From Tsuneonella amylolytica (GTDB lineage Bacteria; Pseudomonadota; Alphaproteobacteria; Sphingomonadales; Sphingomonadaceae), in the NCBI RefSeq assembly GCF_003626915.1, contig NZ_CP032570.1, positions 2,417,001 through 2,481,000 on the forward strand: DNA of 64,000 nucleotides, written 5' to 3'. Shown here in pieces: positions 1 to 8,933 of this stretch. The position numbers and the translations under genes are program-made. Within the stretch, counting starts at the first letter, position 1. Each line of letters opens with the position of its first letter. Below the pieces are notes generated by a model. It had not been told where the DNA came from. It ran no database searches and saw nothing but the letters and a program-made list of their open reading frames with translations.

Positions 1-1046
1 ATCACGGTGGCGAAGCCGAGGCCAAAGCCCACGCCCGCGTTGTTGCTTTCCGAAAACAGGCTTTGCGACAGCTGGGTCAGGTCCTGGCCGCCGGGCAGGT
101 GGTTGGCGGTCATCAGGTCCAGCGTCTTGGGCCCGACGATCCACTTGCCGCCGGCCTCGCCGCGATTGACCAGCATCGTCACGAACTTCTGGTAGTCGGC
201 GATCGTCGATACGAGCCCGCCGCCGCCGCTGTCGAACTTGCCCGGGCGGCCGAGGTTGCTGGTGGGCCCGGCGTCGATCATCTTCGCCGCCTTGCCGGGG
301 ACGTACTGGTAGGCGTCGACCAGCCGGTCGAGCTTGTCCTCCGCCACGCCGAACGCGGTGTCGTCCATGCCCAGCGGGTCGAAGATGTGCGCCTTGAAGT
401 ATTCGCCCAGCCGCATGCCGGACAGGCGCTCCACCGCGACGCCGAGCACGTCGGTCGAGACCGAGTAGTTCCAGCGTTCGCCGGGCGAGAATTCGAGCGG
501 GATCTGGCTGAGCCGCGAGACCCATTCGTCCGATTCGAGATGCGCGCGGGCGAAGTCGAAGTTGTTCTTGCGATACGCCGCGTCGACGTTGGTGCGGTTC
601 TGCAGGCCGTAGCTGAAGCCCGACATGTGGCTGAGCAGGTGCGCGAAGGTCATCGTCCCGGCCGCCTTGCCCGGCGCGAACGGCATATCGCTGCCGCCGC
701 CGCCCGCGAAGACCTGCAGGTTGGCAAATTCGGGAAAGACCTTGGTCACGGGGTCTTCCAGCGCGACCTTGCATGCTTCGACCAGCTGCATGAACGCGAT
801 CGAGGTGACCGGCTTGGTCATGCTGGCGATGCGGAACAGGGCATCGTCGCGCAAGGCCTCGCGCCCTTCGCCCATCGTGCCGAGCTTCGACTGGAACACC
901 GGCTCCCCGTCACGCGCCACGACCAGCTGCGTCATCGGCAGCTTGCCCTTCGATACGTATGCCTCGTCGAGGAACCGTTCGATCCGCGCGAGGCGGTCCT
1001 CGTCGAATCCCGCGCCCTTGGCGCTACCCAGTCCGAACACCGGCAT
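1..1046 (-). CDS. serine hydrolase, class C beta-lactamase/esterase-like (3' end cut off)
   Basis: Reads leftwards from an ATG at 1046 and runs off the window, so the C-terminus is missing; 348 codons are visible. The frame reads MPVFGLGSAKGAGFDEDRL and carries the SxxK nucleophile motif as SMTK (about residues 75-78), followed by the YSV of the second motif (about residue 193). Both belong to the penicillin-binding/beta-lactamase class C fold that includes EstB-type esterases. There is no obvious signal peptide, which favours a cytoplasmic esterase over a resistance enzyme. It is divergent from the acyl-CoA synthetase across about 160 bases. The family is clear from the motifs; substrate is unknown. 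Confidence 0.85.
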   Translation of the reverse strand, partial: MPVFGLGSAKGAGFDEDRLARIERFLDEAYVSKGKLPMTQLVVARDGEPVFQSKLGTMGEGREALRDDALFRIASMTKPVTSIAFMQLVEACKVALEDPVTKVFPEFANLQVFAGGGGSDMPFAPGKAAGTMTFAHLLSHMSGFSYGLQNRTNVDAAYRKNNFDFARAHLESDEWVSRLSQIPLEFSPGERWNYSVSTDVLGVAVERLSGMRLGEYFKAHIFDPLGMDDTAFGVAEDKLDRLVDAYQYVPGKAAKMIDAGPTSNLGRPGKFDSGGGGLVSTIADYQKFVTMLVNRGEAGGKWIVGPKTLDLMTANHLPGGQDLTQLSQSLFSESNNAGVGFGLGFATV

Positions 1047-1207
1047 TCTCCCGATTCTTGTCGTTGCCCGCTGACATACCCGCCTTTCCGGCAGCCGCAA
1101 CCGCCCTGTTGTGCGGGGCGGCATACCTTTCTTCGGAATTTGCGGTTGCGCGCGGAGGGCTAAGGCGTAATCTCCCGTTCGAAAAGACATAGCCGGAGAG
1201 GGCGCTT

Positions 1208-2974
1208 ATGACTGAACAGACCTTGGCGGACGCGATCGGCTTCGTCCCGCCCCCGGGATTTCCCGCGGCGAGCCGCGCCGAAATCCGCGACCGACTGACG
1301 GCCCCGGGCGAGCGGTTCGAGATGGAGACCGTCGAGATCCGCGGCGTACCGACGCGCGTCTGGAAGAACGCGCCCGACAACCTGCGCGCGCTGATGGCGC
1401 TCGCTCGCATGCACGGCGACACGCGCGAGGCGTTCGTCTACGAGGCCGAGCGCGTGACCTACGCCATGTTCCACCGGGCAGTGGCGAAACTGGCGCACGA
1501 AATGCGCGAACGCGGGGTGGCCAAGGGCGACCGCGTCGCCATCGCGATGCGCAACCTGCCCGAATGGCCGGTCGCGTTCTTCGCCGCGGTGACGCTGGGC
1601 GCGGTCGCGGTACCGCTCAATGCGTGGTGGACGGGGCACGAGCTTGCCTACGGCCTCGCCGATTCGGGCACGAAAGTGCTCATTTGCGACGACGAGCGGT
1701 GGGAGCGGATCGCGCCGCACACGGCCGAAATTCCCGACCTCGCGCATGTTTTCGTCACCCGCGCGGATGACCACCTCGCCGCCCCGGCAGAACGGCTCGA
1801 AACGCTGATCGGTGCGCCTCCGACGTGGTCCGGCCTGCCCGACGACGAAATCCCTCACGAGGATATCGCGCCCGAGGACGACGCGACGATCTTCTACACC
1901 AGCGGCACCACCGGCCAGCCCAAGGGCGCGCTCGGCACGCACCGCAACCTCGTCAGCAACATCTTTTCCAGCGGGTATGGCGCGGCGGTTGCGGTCCTGC
2001 GGCGTGGTGACGAAATACCCGAGCCTCAGCCGCGCACGACGCTGACGGTCATCCCGCTGTTCCACGTCACCGCCTGTTCGGCCGGCCTGATGGGGCTGGT
2101 CGCGGGCGGCAGCAAGATGATCTTCATGCACCGCTGGGAGCCGGAGGAGGCGATGCGCATCATCGAGCGCGAGAAGGTTAACGCCACCGGCGGCGTGCCG
2201 ACGATCGCCTGGCAACTGCTCGAGCATCCCAACCGCCACAAGTACGACCTCTCCAGCCTCGAGGCGATCGCCTACGGCGGCGCGCCCTCGGCGCCCGAGC
2301 TCGTCCGCAAGATCCGCGAGGAATTCGGCGCGCTGCCCGGCAACGGCTGGGGCATGACCGAAACGATGGCCACCGTCACCGGCATCTCCAGCGAAGACTA
2401 CCTGATGCACCCCACCAGCTGCGGTCCGGCTGTCGCGGTGGCGGACCTCAAGATCATGTCGGAGGACGGCAGCCGCGAACTGCCGGTGGGCGAGGTCGGC
2501 GAGCTCTACGCCCGCGGGCCGATGGTGGTGAAGGGCTACTGGAACAAGCCCGAGGCGACGGCCGAGACATTCATCGACGGATGGGTCCGCACCGGCGACC
2601 TCGCGCGGCTGGACGAGGAGGGGTACTGCTACATCGTCGACCGGGCCAAGGACATGATCCTGCGCGGGGGCGAAAACATCTACTCGTCCGAGGTCGAGAA
2701 CGTGCTCTACGACCACCCGGCCGTCACCGACGCCGCGCTCGTCGGCATTCCGCACCCCACGCTGGGCGAGGAACCGGCCGCCGTCGTCCACCTCGCGCCC
2801 GGGACGTCTGCCACCGAGGCCGAGCTGCAGGCATGGGTGGCCGAGCGGCTCGCCCGCTTCAAGGTGCCGGTGCGTGTGGTCTTCGTCCACGACACCCTGC
2901 CGCGCAACGCCAACGGCAAGATCCTGAAGAAAGACCTGAAAGCATTGTTCGAACCGGAACCGGCGGTTACCTAG
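1208..2974 (+). CDS. acyl-CoA synthetase (AMP-dependent ligase)
   Basis: 588 residues, a normal length for the adenylate-forming family that activates a carboxylic acid with ATP and then CoA. The P-loop-like A3 motif (YTSGTTGQPKG) lies near residue 232, the hinge region with DRAKDMILRGGENIYSSEVE near residues 478-497, and the catalytic lysine of the C-terminal lobe is K571 in NANGKILKKDLK. It starts at an ATG preceded by GGAGAGGGCG, a good ribosome binding site. Only 6 bases separate it from the double-TetR gene, so they are probably co-transcribed. With the dehydrogenases and receptor nearby it most likely activates the acid that the cluster degrades; the acid itself is unknown. Confidence 0.93.
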   Translation: MTEQTLADAIGFVPPPGFPAASRAEIRDRLTAPGERFEMETVEIRGVPTRVWKNAPDNLRALMALARMHGDTREAFVYEAERVTYAMFHRAVAKLAHEMRERGVAKGDRVAIAMRNLPEWPVAFFAAVTLGAVAVPLNAWWTGHELAYGLADSGTKVLICDDERWERIAPHTAEIPDLAHVFVTRADDHLAAPAERLETLIGAPPTWSGLPDDEIPHEDIAPEDDATIFYTSGTTGQPKGALGTHRNLVSNIFSSGYGAAVAVLRRGDEIPEPQPRTTLTVIPLFHVTACSAGLMGLVAGGSKMIFMHRWEPEEAMRIIEREKVNATGGVPTIAWQLLEHPNRHKYDLSSLEAIAYGGAPSAPELVRKIREEFGALPGNGWGMTETMATVTGISSEDYLMHPTSCGPAVAVADLKIMSEDGSRELPVGEVGELYARGPMVVKGYWNKPEATAETFIDGWVRTGDLARLDEEGYCYIVDRAKDMILRGGENIYSSEVENVLYDHPAVTDAALVGIPHPTLGEEPAAVVHLAPGTSATEAELQAWVAERLARFKVPVRVVFVHDTLPRNANGKILKKDLKALFEPEPAVT

Positions 2975-2980
2975 GGTCTT

Positions 2981-4258
2981 ATGGCGGGGAGGGGACAGGC
3001 GAAGGGGGAAACCCGGCGGTACGAACGCCGGCGCGAGGACGTGATCCACGCGGCCTCCGCGCTTATCAACGAGTTCGGGGTCAAGGGCACGACCTTCGCC
3101 GGCCTCGCTCGCGCGGTGGGGCTCAACGCCACCAGCATCACCTACTACTTCGATCGCAAGGACAAGCTGGTCGTCGCGGTCTACGAGGCGACGCTCGACT
3201 GGCTGGAGGACGCCGCCCGGACGGCCGCGGCCGAAGCCGATCCCGCCGCCCGCCTGCGCGCGTTCATCGCCGCGCATGTCGCACTGCGCAAGCGCATCCG
3301 CGACGGCGAGAAGGGGCTCATCACCTCGCTCAGCGAAATCCGCACGCTGGACGAGGAGGCGCAGGCCCCGCTGCTCGACCGCTACGGCCGCATCGTTCAG
3401 ACAGTACGCGGATTTTTCGGCGGGGATGGCGACGACGGGCGGCGCACCGGGCCGCAGCGCGCGCTCGACACCGCGCGGGCACACGTGCTGCTGGAAGCGA
3501 TGTTCTGGTGGCCGGTCTGGGCGCTGAGCTACTCGGTCAACGATTTTGCCCGGCTGGAGGCGCGGATGTTCGACATCCTGTCTCGCGGCCTCGCGGCGAA
3601 TGCGGGCGAATGGGCCCCCCGCGCGCTCGACCGCGCGGAATGGCGGACGCAGGAGGGTGACGGCGACACGGTCGAGGCGTTCCTGCGGTCGGCGACCGTG
3701 ATGATCAACCAGCGCGGCTATCGCGGGGCATCGGTCAACCGCATCGCCTCCGCGCTCGGCGTCACCAAGGGCAGCTTCTACCACCATCACGAAGCGAAGG
3801 ACGATCTCGTCTTCGAATGCTTCGAGAAGAGTTACGACCGGCTGTCGGCGGTGCAGATCGCCGCGCGCGACGGCGATGCTTCGGCCGGCGGTTCGGACGG
3901 GTGGACCCGCATTGCCAGCGCGCTGGCCGAACTGATCGACCTGCAGTTCCGCGACCCAACCCCGCTGCTGCGCACCGCCGCGTTGCAGGCGCTGCCGATG
4001 GGCGAGCGGGGCAGCGTGGTCGTCCGGTCGAACCGGCTGGCCAACCGCTTTGCCGGAATGATCGCCGACGGGATCGCCGACGGCAGCGTGCGCGCGGTGG
4101 ACCCGATGGTGGCGAGCCAGATCATCATGCCGGCCTTGAACGGCGCCTACGAGGCCCGGGCCTGGGCCGCGCGCCAGCCCGACCCGGCGACCGCCGTGCG
4201 GCTCTACGCCTGGACGCTGTGCGCGGGCCTGTTCGCCGACCCGCCCGAGCGGGGCTGA
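2981..4258 (+). CDS. tandem double TetR-family regulator
   Basis: 425 residues, about twice the usual TetR length. The sequence contains two complete N-terminal TetR DNA-binding units, one at about residues 14-70 (helix-turn-helix around TTFAGLARAVGLNATSITYYF) and another at about 229-285 (ASVNRIASALGVTKGSFYHHH), each followed by an all-helical ligand-binding-like region. One chain may therefore act as a built-in dimer. It lies 6 bases after an acyl-CoA synthetase and close to the receptor and dehydrogenase genes, so a CoA thioester ligand and control of this cluster are reasonable inferences. The frame is unbroken, so this is a genuine fusion and not two genes. Three copies of a 9-base repeat start at its stop codon. 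Confidence 0.9.
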   Translation: MAGRGQAKGETRRYERRREDVIHAASALINEFGVKGTTFAGLARAVGLNATSITYYFDRKDKLVVAVYEATLDWLEDAARTAAAEADPAARLRAFIAAHVALRKRIRDGEKGLITSLSEIRTLDEEAQAPLLDRYGRIVQTVRGFFGGDGDDGRRTGPQRALDTARAHVLLEAMFWWPVWALSYSVNDFARLEARMFDILSRGLAANAGEWAPRALDRAEWRTQEGDGDTVEAFLRSATVMINQRGYRGASVNRIASALGVTKGSFYHHHEAKDDLVFECFEKSYDRLSAVQIAARDGDASAGGSDGWTRIASALAELIDLQFRDPTPLLRTAALQALPMGERGSVVVRSNRLANRFAGMIADGIADGSVRAVDPMVASQIIMPALNGAYEARAWAARQPDPATAVRLYAWTLCAGLFADPPERG

Positions 4259-4292
4259 CCCCGAACCGGGCTGACCTAGGCTCGGGCTGACC
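4252..4292. repeat. three direct copies of GGGCTGACC, 16-base period
   Basis: GGGCTGACC occurs at 4252-4260, 4268-4276 and 4284-4292, exactly 16 bases apart each time. The first copy contains the TGA stop codon of the double-TetR gene. The repeat lies between that stop and the following hairpin. Confidence 0.8.
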
Positions 4293-4312
4293 CCCTTCGA
4301 TCGGCGAAACGA

Positions 4313-4345
4313 GAAGGGCCGGACGGTTTCCCGCCCGGCCCCTTC
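4313..4345. terminator. bidirectional hairpin terminator
   Basis: GAAGGGCCGGACGG pairs with CCGCCCGGCCCCTTC around a TTTC loop, with minor imperfections. It sits between the convergent TetR and TonB-receptor genes and could serve both. There is no strong T-tract, so efficiency is uncertain. Confidence 0.65.
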
Positions 4346-4361
4346 CGTCATGCTCGTCCGA

Positions 4362-7300
4362 TCAGAACGCCTGCGAGATCGCCACCTTGGCCGTGAAGCC
4401 GAGCGGGGTCGCGGTGAACGGATCGTAGTTCTGGTCGAGACGCGCGAACGGCGGATCCTCGTCGAGGATGTTCTGCAGCGATACCGCCAGCGTGGTATCG
4501 GTCGGCAGGGTCAGACGGTAGGTCAGGTCGACGGTGGTGAAGGGCTTGATCTCCTTGCCCGTCGTCACCGAAGCGCCTGCCAGCGCGCCCGGGTTCGGCC
4601 CGAAGATCGCCGCACCGCGCTGGTCGGTGTAACCGTCGATGTAGTTGACCTGCGCCCGCAACGACTGCCGTCCGAAGTCGGCCTGGAGGAACGCGTTGCC
4701 CTTCCATTCCGGCAGCGGATAGGCCGTGGTCTGGTAGTTGAGCAGGCCGACCGCATCGAACGCGGGCTGCACCAGGATGCCTTCCACGGTCACGTCGCTG
4801 GTCTTGTATTCGATCACGTAAGTGCCTGCGACACCGGCGGTGATCGAACCATCGCCCGCAAACGGGAGGCTGTAGCTGGTCTGGAAGTCGATGCCCGACG
4901 TGCGAATCTTCGACGAGTTGACGATCTGGGTCCGCAGGCGCTGCACGTTGCCGATGCCGCAACCCGCCGCCGTGAAGGTGAAGCGCGATTGCAGGGCGGC
5001 ATATTCCGGATTGTTGCAGTTCGCGCTGCCGGTCGCGCCGAACAGGGCGTTGACGATGCCCTGCACCGGTTCGCCTTCGATCGGCCCGTCGAGGTCGTAG
5101 CGGAAGTAATCGACCGTCGCCTTGAACGCGCCGGTGTCGACGATGACGCCGGCGTTGTAGGTCGTCGCGCTTTCGGGTGCGAGGTTGGGATTGCCGCCCA
5201 CGTCGATCGCGCGGAACGACGAGCCGATGATCTGCAGCGAGGTGAGGTTACCGGCCAGCTGCTGCGACGGCGGACCGCGGAACGTGGTACCGGCACCGGC
5301 GCGCAGGGCGAGCCAGTCGGTGACCTGAAACTTCACGCGGCCCTGCGGGTCGAAGGTGGACCCGACGTTGCCGCCGTAATCCTCGAACCGCGCGGCGAGC
5401 TGGACCTGGATGCGATCGGTGACGGGGAGCTGCAGCTCGCCGAACGCCGCCCAGATGTCGCCGGAGGACGATCCGTTGCGGTTGGTGCCGAGGAAGCCCA
5501 GTGCACCCGTCTGCTGGGAACAGATCGCGCCGGTCGTCAGGGCCGAGCCGGGGCAGGGGAAGAAGTCGAGGTTGCTGACGTAGTTGTAGCGCCGCTGATA
5601 ATCGTTCTTGCGGTACTGCCCGCCGATCGCGAATCCAATTCCGCCGCCCGGCAGGGTGATGCCCGTCTGGCCGGAGAGGACGACGTCGGCGACGATCTGT
5701 TCGGTAATCGCCCGCGTGCCGGTATCCTGGAAGAAGTTGTCGATGGTGCCGAGGTCGTTGATGAGACCTGCGCCCGGGGTCAGGTTGAACCCGGCGGGGT
5801 TGCGCGTGCCGGCGTAATTCGGATTGGTCTCTCCGGTCGCGGCGTTCACTTGAATAGCGGTCGAGAACGGGTTGTAGAACGTGCACCCGTTCGTTCCCGC
5901 CAGTGCGGCGAGCTGGGCGGCGGTCAGCCCCGCGCGCGACTGAGGCGATGCGTAGGCGCACGCTCCGCCGAACCCGGCCAGCGCGTTCTGGAACAGGTCG
6001 CCGAAGGTGTCGGTGCCGCCAAAGAAGCGGTCGTACTGGCTGTAGGTGCCGCTGACGGTGAGATCGAGCGAGGGGGTGAGTTCGGTGCGGAACTCGGCGC
6101 TCAGAAGGACTTCGTCCGAAATACGCGGCGATGTTGCCGAGCCGCGTTCGTTATCGCCGAAGAACAGCGGGTTGCCGCCGAGCAGCGCGGGACGGAACAG
6201 GACCGGGAATGCGGTGGCCGGCTGGCCGGGCGCGCAGCCCGCGGTAGCTCCGTAGAGGGCGCAGTAGTCGCGCAGCGCCGGAGAGTAAGCCGGGATGACG
6301 AACAAACCGAGGCCCGCTGCCTGCGCCGGGGTGGTGATGCCGCCCGCCGGAATGCTGGTCAGGCCGTTCGCGGCGTAGCCCGAGGGCGGCAGCGTCGGCA
6401 GGTAGCTCGGCGAAGTGGTGATCTGCGTTTCCGAATGACCCCACAGCGCGTTGAAGCGCAGCTTGGAGCTCGATCCGATGTCGAATTCCACGTCGCCGAA
6501 GAACTGGAAGCGCTCTTCCGGTTCGACCAGGTTACCGAACAGGCCGTACTGGTTGAAGCAGCGGTCGGTGGTCGAACCAGGCAGGCTGCGGAAGCCGCCT
6601 AGCGCGACGCAGCCTTGGTCGGCGGAGAACACGTTGCCGCCGACGAACGGACCGTTGAAGTCGAAGTTGCCCGGGTTGCCGCCCCCGGTCCATCCGCCCT
6701 GCGGGTTGTTCGGATAGGGCTGGATCACGAAGTCGCGGTCGAGCGTCTGCAGTTCCGACCGGCGCTGGTAGCCGGCCGACACGAAGAAGCGCAGCCCATC
6801 GACATCCTTGCCGAAGCTGACCGCGCCGCCGTAGTCGCCCTTCGACCCTTCGATGTAGCGATAGTCGCCCGAAACGAGGAAGCCGTCCTGGTTGGTCTTG
6901 GTGATGAAGTTCACCACGCCGCCGATCGCATCGGAACCGTAGGTCGCCGCCGCGCCGTCCTTCAGCACTTCGATCCGGCCGATCGCCGCGCTCGGGATCA
7001 GGTTGACGTCGACGATGGGGATGCCGCTGCCGCCCGAAGGCACGATGCGGCGGCCGTTGAGGAGGACGAGCGTGCGCTGCGGGCCTAGACCGCGCAGGTT
7101 GACCGAAGCGACGCCTTCGTTGCCCTGTGCGCGCGCGTCGAACTGGTTCGCGTCGCCGATGATGCCGTTCGAGGTGGGGAGGTTCTTGATGAGGTCGATG
7201 ACGCTGGGCGACCCTTGCTTCGCCAGTTCCTCGGAACTGATGACGTCGATCGGGGCGGGCTGGTCTTCGGTGTTGCCGCGGATGAGCGTGCCGGTGACGA

Positions 7301-7433
7301 TGATTTCCGGTTCCGCCTGGGGCGGCGAATCGTCGTTGGCCGCGGTACCGACCTGTGCGTATGCCGGCGCCGCCGCGAGCCCCATCGCGAGTGCGAAACC
7401 GGCACACGTGTGGCGCAAAGATGTCTTGATCAT
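4362..7433 (-). CDS. TonB-dependent outer-membrane receptor
   Basis: 1023 residues from the ATG at 7433. That start is preferred over one 15 bases upstream because GGAGAGG sits at the correct spacing before it. A signal peptide ends at AAPAYA, a TonB-box-like segment with EIIVTGTLI follows, then the plug domain (VNLRGLGPQRTLVLLNGRR), and the protein ends in a beta-barrel strand with terminal phenylalanine (AKVAISQAF). The family imports substrates too large or too scarce for porins, powered by TonB. Its position between an acyl-CoA synthetase/TetR pair and a run of dehydrogenase genes suggests it takes up the substrate of this cluster rather than a siderophore. It shares an upstream element with the dehydrogenase gene starting at 14093. 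Confidence 0.93.
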   Translation of the reverse strand: MIKTSLRHTCAGFALAMGLAAAPAYAQVGTAANDDSPPQAEPEIIVTGTLIRGNTEDQPAPIDVISSEELAKQGSPSVIDLIKNLPTSNGIIGDANQFDARAQGNEGVASVNLRGLGPQRTLVLLNGRRIVPSGGSGIPIVDVNLIPSAAIGRIEVLKDGAAATYGSDAIGGVVNFITKTNQDGFLVSGDYRYIEGSKGDYGGAVSFGKDVDGLRFFVSAGYQRRSELQTLDRDFVIQPYPNNPQGGWTGGGNPGNFDFNGPFVGGNVFSADQGCVALGGFRSLPGSTTDRCFNQYGLFGNLVEPEERFQFFGDVEFDIGSSSKLRFNALWGHSETQITTSPSYLPTLPPSGYAANGLTSIPAGGITTPAQAAGLGLFVIPAYSPALRDYCALYGATAGCAPGQPATAFPVLFRPALLGGNPLFFGDNERGSATSPRISDEVLLSAEFRTELTPSLDLTVSGTYSQYDRFFGGTDTFGDLFQNALAGFGGACAYASPQSRAGLTAAQLAALAGTNGCTFYNPFSTAIQVNAATGETNPNYAGTRNPAGFNLTPGAGLINDLGTIDNFFQDTGTRAITEQIVADVVLSGQTGITLPGGGIGFAIGGQYRKNDYQRRYNYVSNLDFFPCPGSALTTGAICSQQTGALGFLGTNRNGSSSGDIWAAFGELQLPVTDRIQVQLAARFEDYGGNVGSTFDPQGRVKFQVTDWLALRAGAGTTFRGPPSQQLAGNLTSLQIIGSSFRAIDVGGNPNLAPESATTYNAGVIVDTGAFKATVDYFRYDLDGPIEGEPVQGIVNALFGATGSANCNNPEYAALQSRFTFTAAGCGIGNVQRLRTQIVNSSKIRTSGIDFQTSYSLPFAGDGSITAGVAGTYVIEYKTSDVTVEGILVQPAFDAVGLLNYQTTAYPLPEWKGNAFLQADFGRQSLRAQVNYIDGYTDQRGAAIFGPNPGALAGASVTTGKEIKPFTTVDLTYRLTLPTDTTLAVSLQNILDEDPPFARLDQNYDPFTATPLGFTAKVAISQAF

Positions 7434-7460
7434 CAGGTCCTCTCCCATACGAACGGTTGT

Positions 7461-7480
7461 TTGTGGCGCCTTGTGGCGGC
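7461..7480. repeat. tandem 10-base direct repeat in receptor leader
   Basis: TTGTGGCGCC is followed immediately by TTGTGGCGGC, differing in one base. It lies 28-47 bases upstream of the receptor start codon, inside the predicted 5' untranslated region. Function unknown. Confidence 0.6.
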
Positions 7481-7482
7481 CA

Positions 7483-7500
7483 ATACCCGTTTCTCGAAAT
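7483..7500 (-). promoter_or_regulatory. shared upstream element, copy 1 (candidate operator)
   Basis: On the coding strand this reads ATTTCGAGAAACGGGTAT and its near edge is exactly 50 bases from the receptor start codon. Fifteen of 18 bases match the element at 14143-14160, including an identical AAACGGGTAT, at the same distance from another start codon. It overlaps the predicted start of transcription, which fits an operator. No binding protein is shown by the sequence; the nearby double TetR is a candidate. Confidence 0.55.
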
Positions 7501-7527
7501 TGAATGGCAGTTGAGTGCTGCTGTCAA
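7499..7527 (-). promoter_or_regulatory. sigma-70-like promoter for the TonB receptor
   Basis: On the minus strand a perfect -35 TTGACA (7527-7522) and a -10 TTCAAT (7504-7499, four of six consensus bases) are separated by 17 bases. Transcription would begin near 7492, giving a leader of about 58 bases. Confidence 0.6.
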
Positions 7528-7608
7528 GCAACAATCGAAGGTTTTACGTAGGGGAACATACGATTTGCACCGGTCTGTTGGCATGCAGACACGCCAGACC
7601 CCGATCAA

Positions 7609-8841
7609 CTAACTTCCGATATGCCGTCCGCGCGGTTCGCGCACCGCGAAGATCATCAGGCCGAGCGCTCCGGCGAGCGATGCCAGCACGAAAGCGAACA
7701 GCGGGCCGAACCCCGCCGCGGCCACCAGCAAACCCGCCAGCACTGGTCCGATCGCCGCCACCGCGCCTTCGGCCGTGGTCACGAAGGCGAGGCGCATCGG
7801 GATGTCCTCGTGGGCGCCGAATTCGAGGACGATGGTCGTCGCAGCCAGCATCCAGCCCGATCCGCCGAGCCCGAGCAGGGCGAAGGCGGCGTAGAACATC
7901 CACGGCGCGCCCGCGACGATCAGCAGCACGACGCCCGCCGTCACCGCCACCAGAGACAGGATATAGACGATCCGGAAGCCCAGCCGGTCGCCCATCGGCC
8001 CCCAGAGGAGATTCGAAAGTGTATCCGCGCCGAGGAACGCGAAGCTGAGCGCGCCGACCAGCGCGCCGCTGAGCCCCAGCTTGGCGCCGGCGTAGATCGT
8101 CCAGAACGGCCCGCCGATACGGATCGAGGTGGCCAGCGCCTGCGCCGCGATGAAGCGGGCGAAGTCCCGGTCCTCGAGCAATTGCGGAAACTGGCGGATG
8201 CGTTCCTTCAGCGGGATGACCGGCCGGCTGGCGGGGGCAGGGGGCTCGCGGATCATGAACTGGAGCACCAGCAGCCCGGCGCTCGTAAGGAGGAATGCGA
8301 AGAGGAACGTGGTCGAATACCCGTTGCCGAGCCATTCCTGTTCGATGAACCAGTGCCCGGCGACCCAGGCGAGGACCGCGGCGATCGTGCCGCCGGCCAT
8401 GTTGCGATAGCCCTGCAGCCGCCCGCGCCGCTCGATCGGGATAACCTTGGCCATGATCATCTGGAAGGCGACCCGCTGCGCCCCGTTGAAGAAGCCGAGG
8501 ACCAGGAACAGCCCCAGCGTCACCCACACCAGCGCGCTGCCGGTGAGCGTCCACCCGGCGATCGCCATGCCGAGGATCGCGAGCCGCATCATCGAACCGA
8601 CGCGGATGGAGTAGGGCAGGATATAGCTGCGATGCTCGATCCGTGCGCCGCTGAGGATCGGGCTGACCGTGGCGCCGGCCTGGAGCAGCGCGGTGCCGAG
8701 CCCGACCGCGGCCGGGTTGCCGGTGATCGCCATCAGGTAGGCGGGGATGATCGTGGGCGCGTAGATGAGCCGGAACCCGGTCATCCCCAGCACGCCGTGG
8801 ACGAAGTTGGCCGTGTAGTTCTTCTTGAGGTTCGCCTGCAC
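7609..8841 (-). CDS. MFS transporter
   Basis: 410 residues from a GTG at 8841, hydrophobic throughout with about twelve predicted membrane helices. The spacing of helices and the charged loop around residues 185-200 fit a major facilitator, probably of a small-molecule exporter or importer group. The start is uncertain: the same frame stays open and protein-like (GGDAFAQHAAFVQANLKKNY) upstream to a stop near 8985, without ATG or another GTG, so translation may begin at a CTG or TTG overlapping the preceding dehydrogenase gene. It follows the two acyl-CoA dehydrogenases in the same direction and probably belongs to their operon. Substrate unknown. Confidence 0.85.
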   Translation of the reverse strand: MQANLKKNYTANFVHGVLGMTGFRLIYAPTIIPAYLMAITGNPAAVGLGTALLQAGATVSPILSGARIEHRSYILPYSIRVGSMMRLAILGMAIAGWTLTGSALVWVTLGLFLVLGFFNGAQRVAFQMIMAKVIPIERRGRLQGYRNMAGGTIAAVLAWVAGHWFIEQEWLGNGYSTTFLFAFLLTSAGLLVLQFMIREPPAPASRPVIPLKERIRQFPQLLEDRDFARFIAAQALATSIRIGGPFWTIYAGAKLGLSGALVGALSFAFLGADTLSNLLWGPMGDRLGFRIVYILSLVAVTAGVVLLIVAGAPWMFYAAFALLGLGGSGWMLAATTIVLEFGAHEDIPMRLAFVTTAEGAVAAIGPVLAGLLVAAAGFGPLFAFVLASLAGALGLMIFAVREPRGRHIGS

Positions 8842-8933
8842 GAACGCCGCGTGCTGCGCGAACGCGTCCCCGCCGCCGACGACCCGTGTGCCGCCGGGGG
8901 CGAGGACGCCGTCCTCGATCGGTTCGACCGGGG

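Noticed and set aside
1160..4351. A 1063-codon open frame on the minus strand opposite the acyl-CoA synthetase and TetR genes
   Set aside because: It is antisense to two well-supported genes, is extremely rich in Arg/Gly/Ala/His and has no family motif; it is a product of high GC codon bias.
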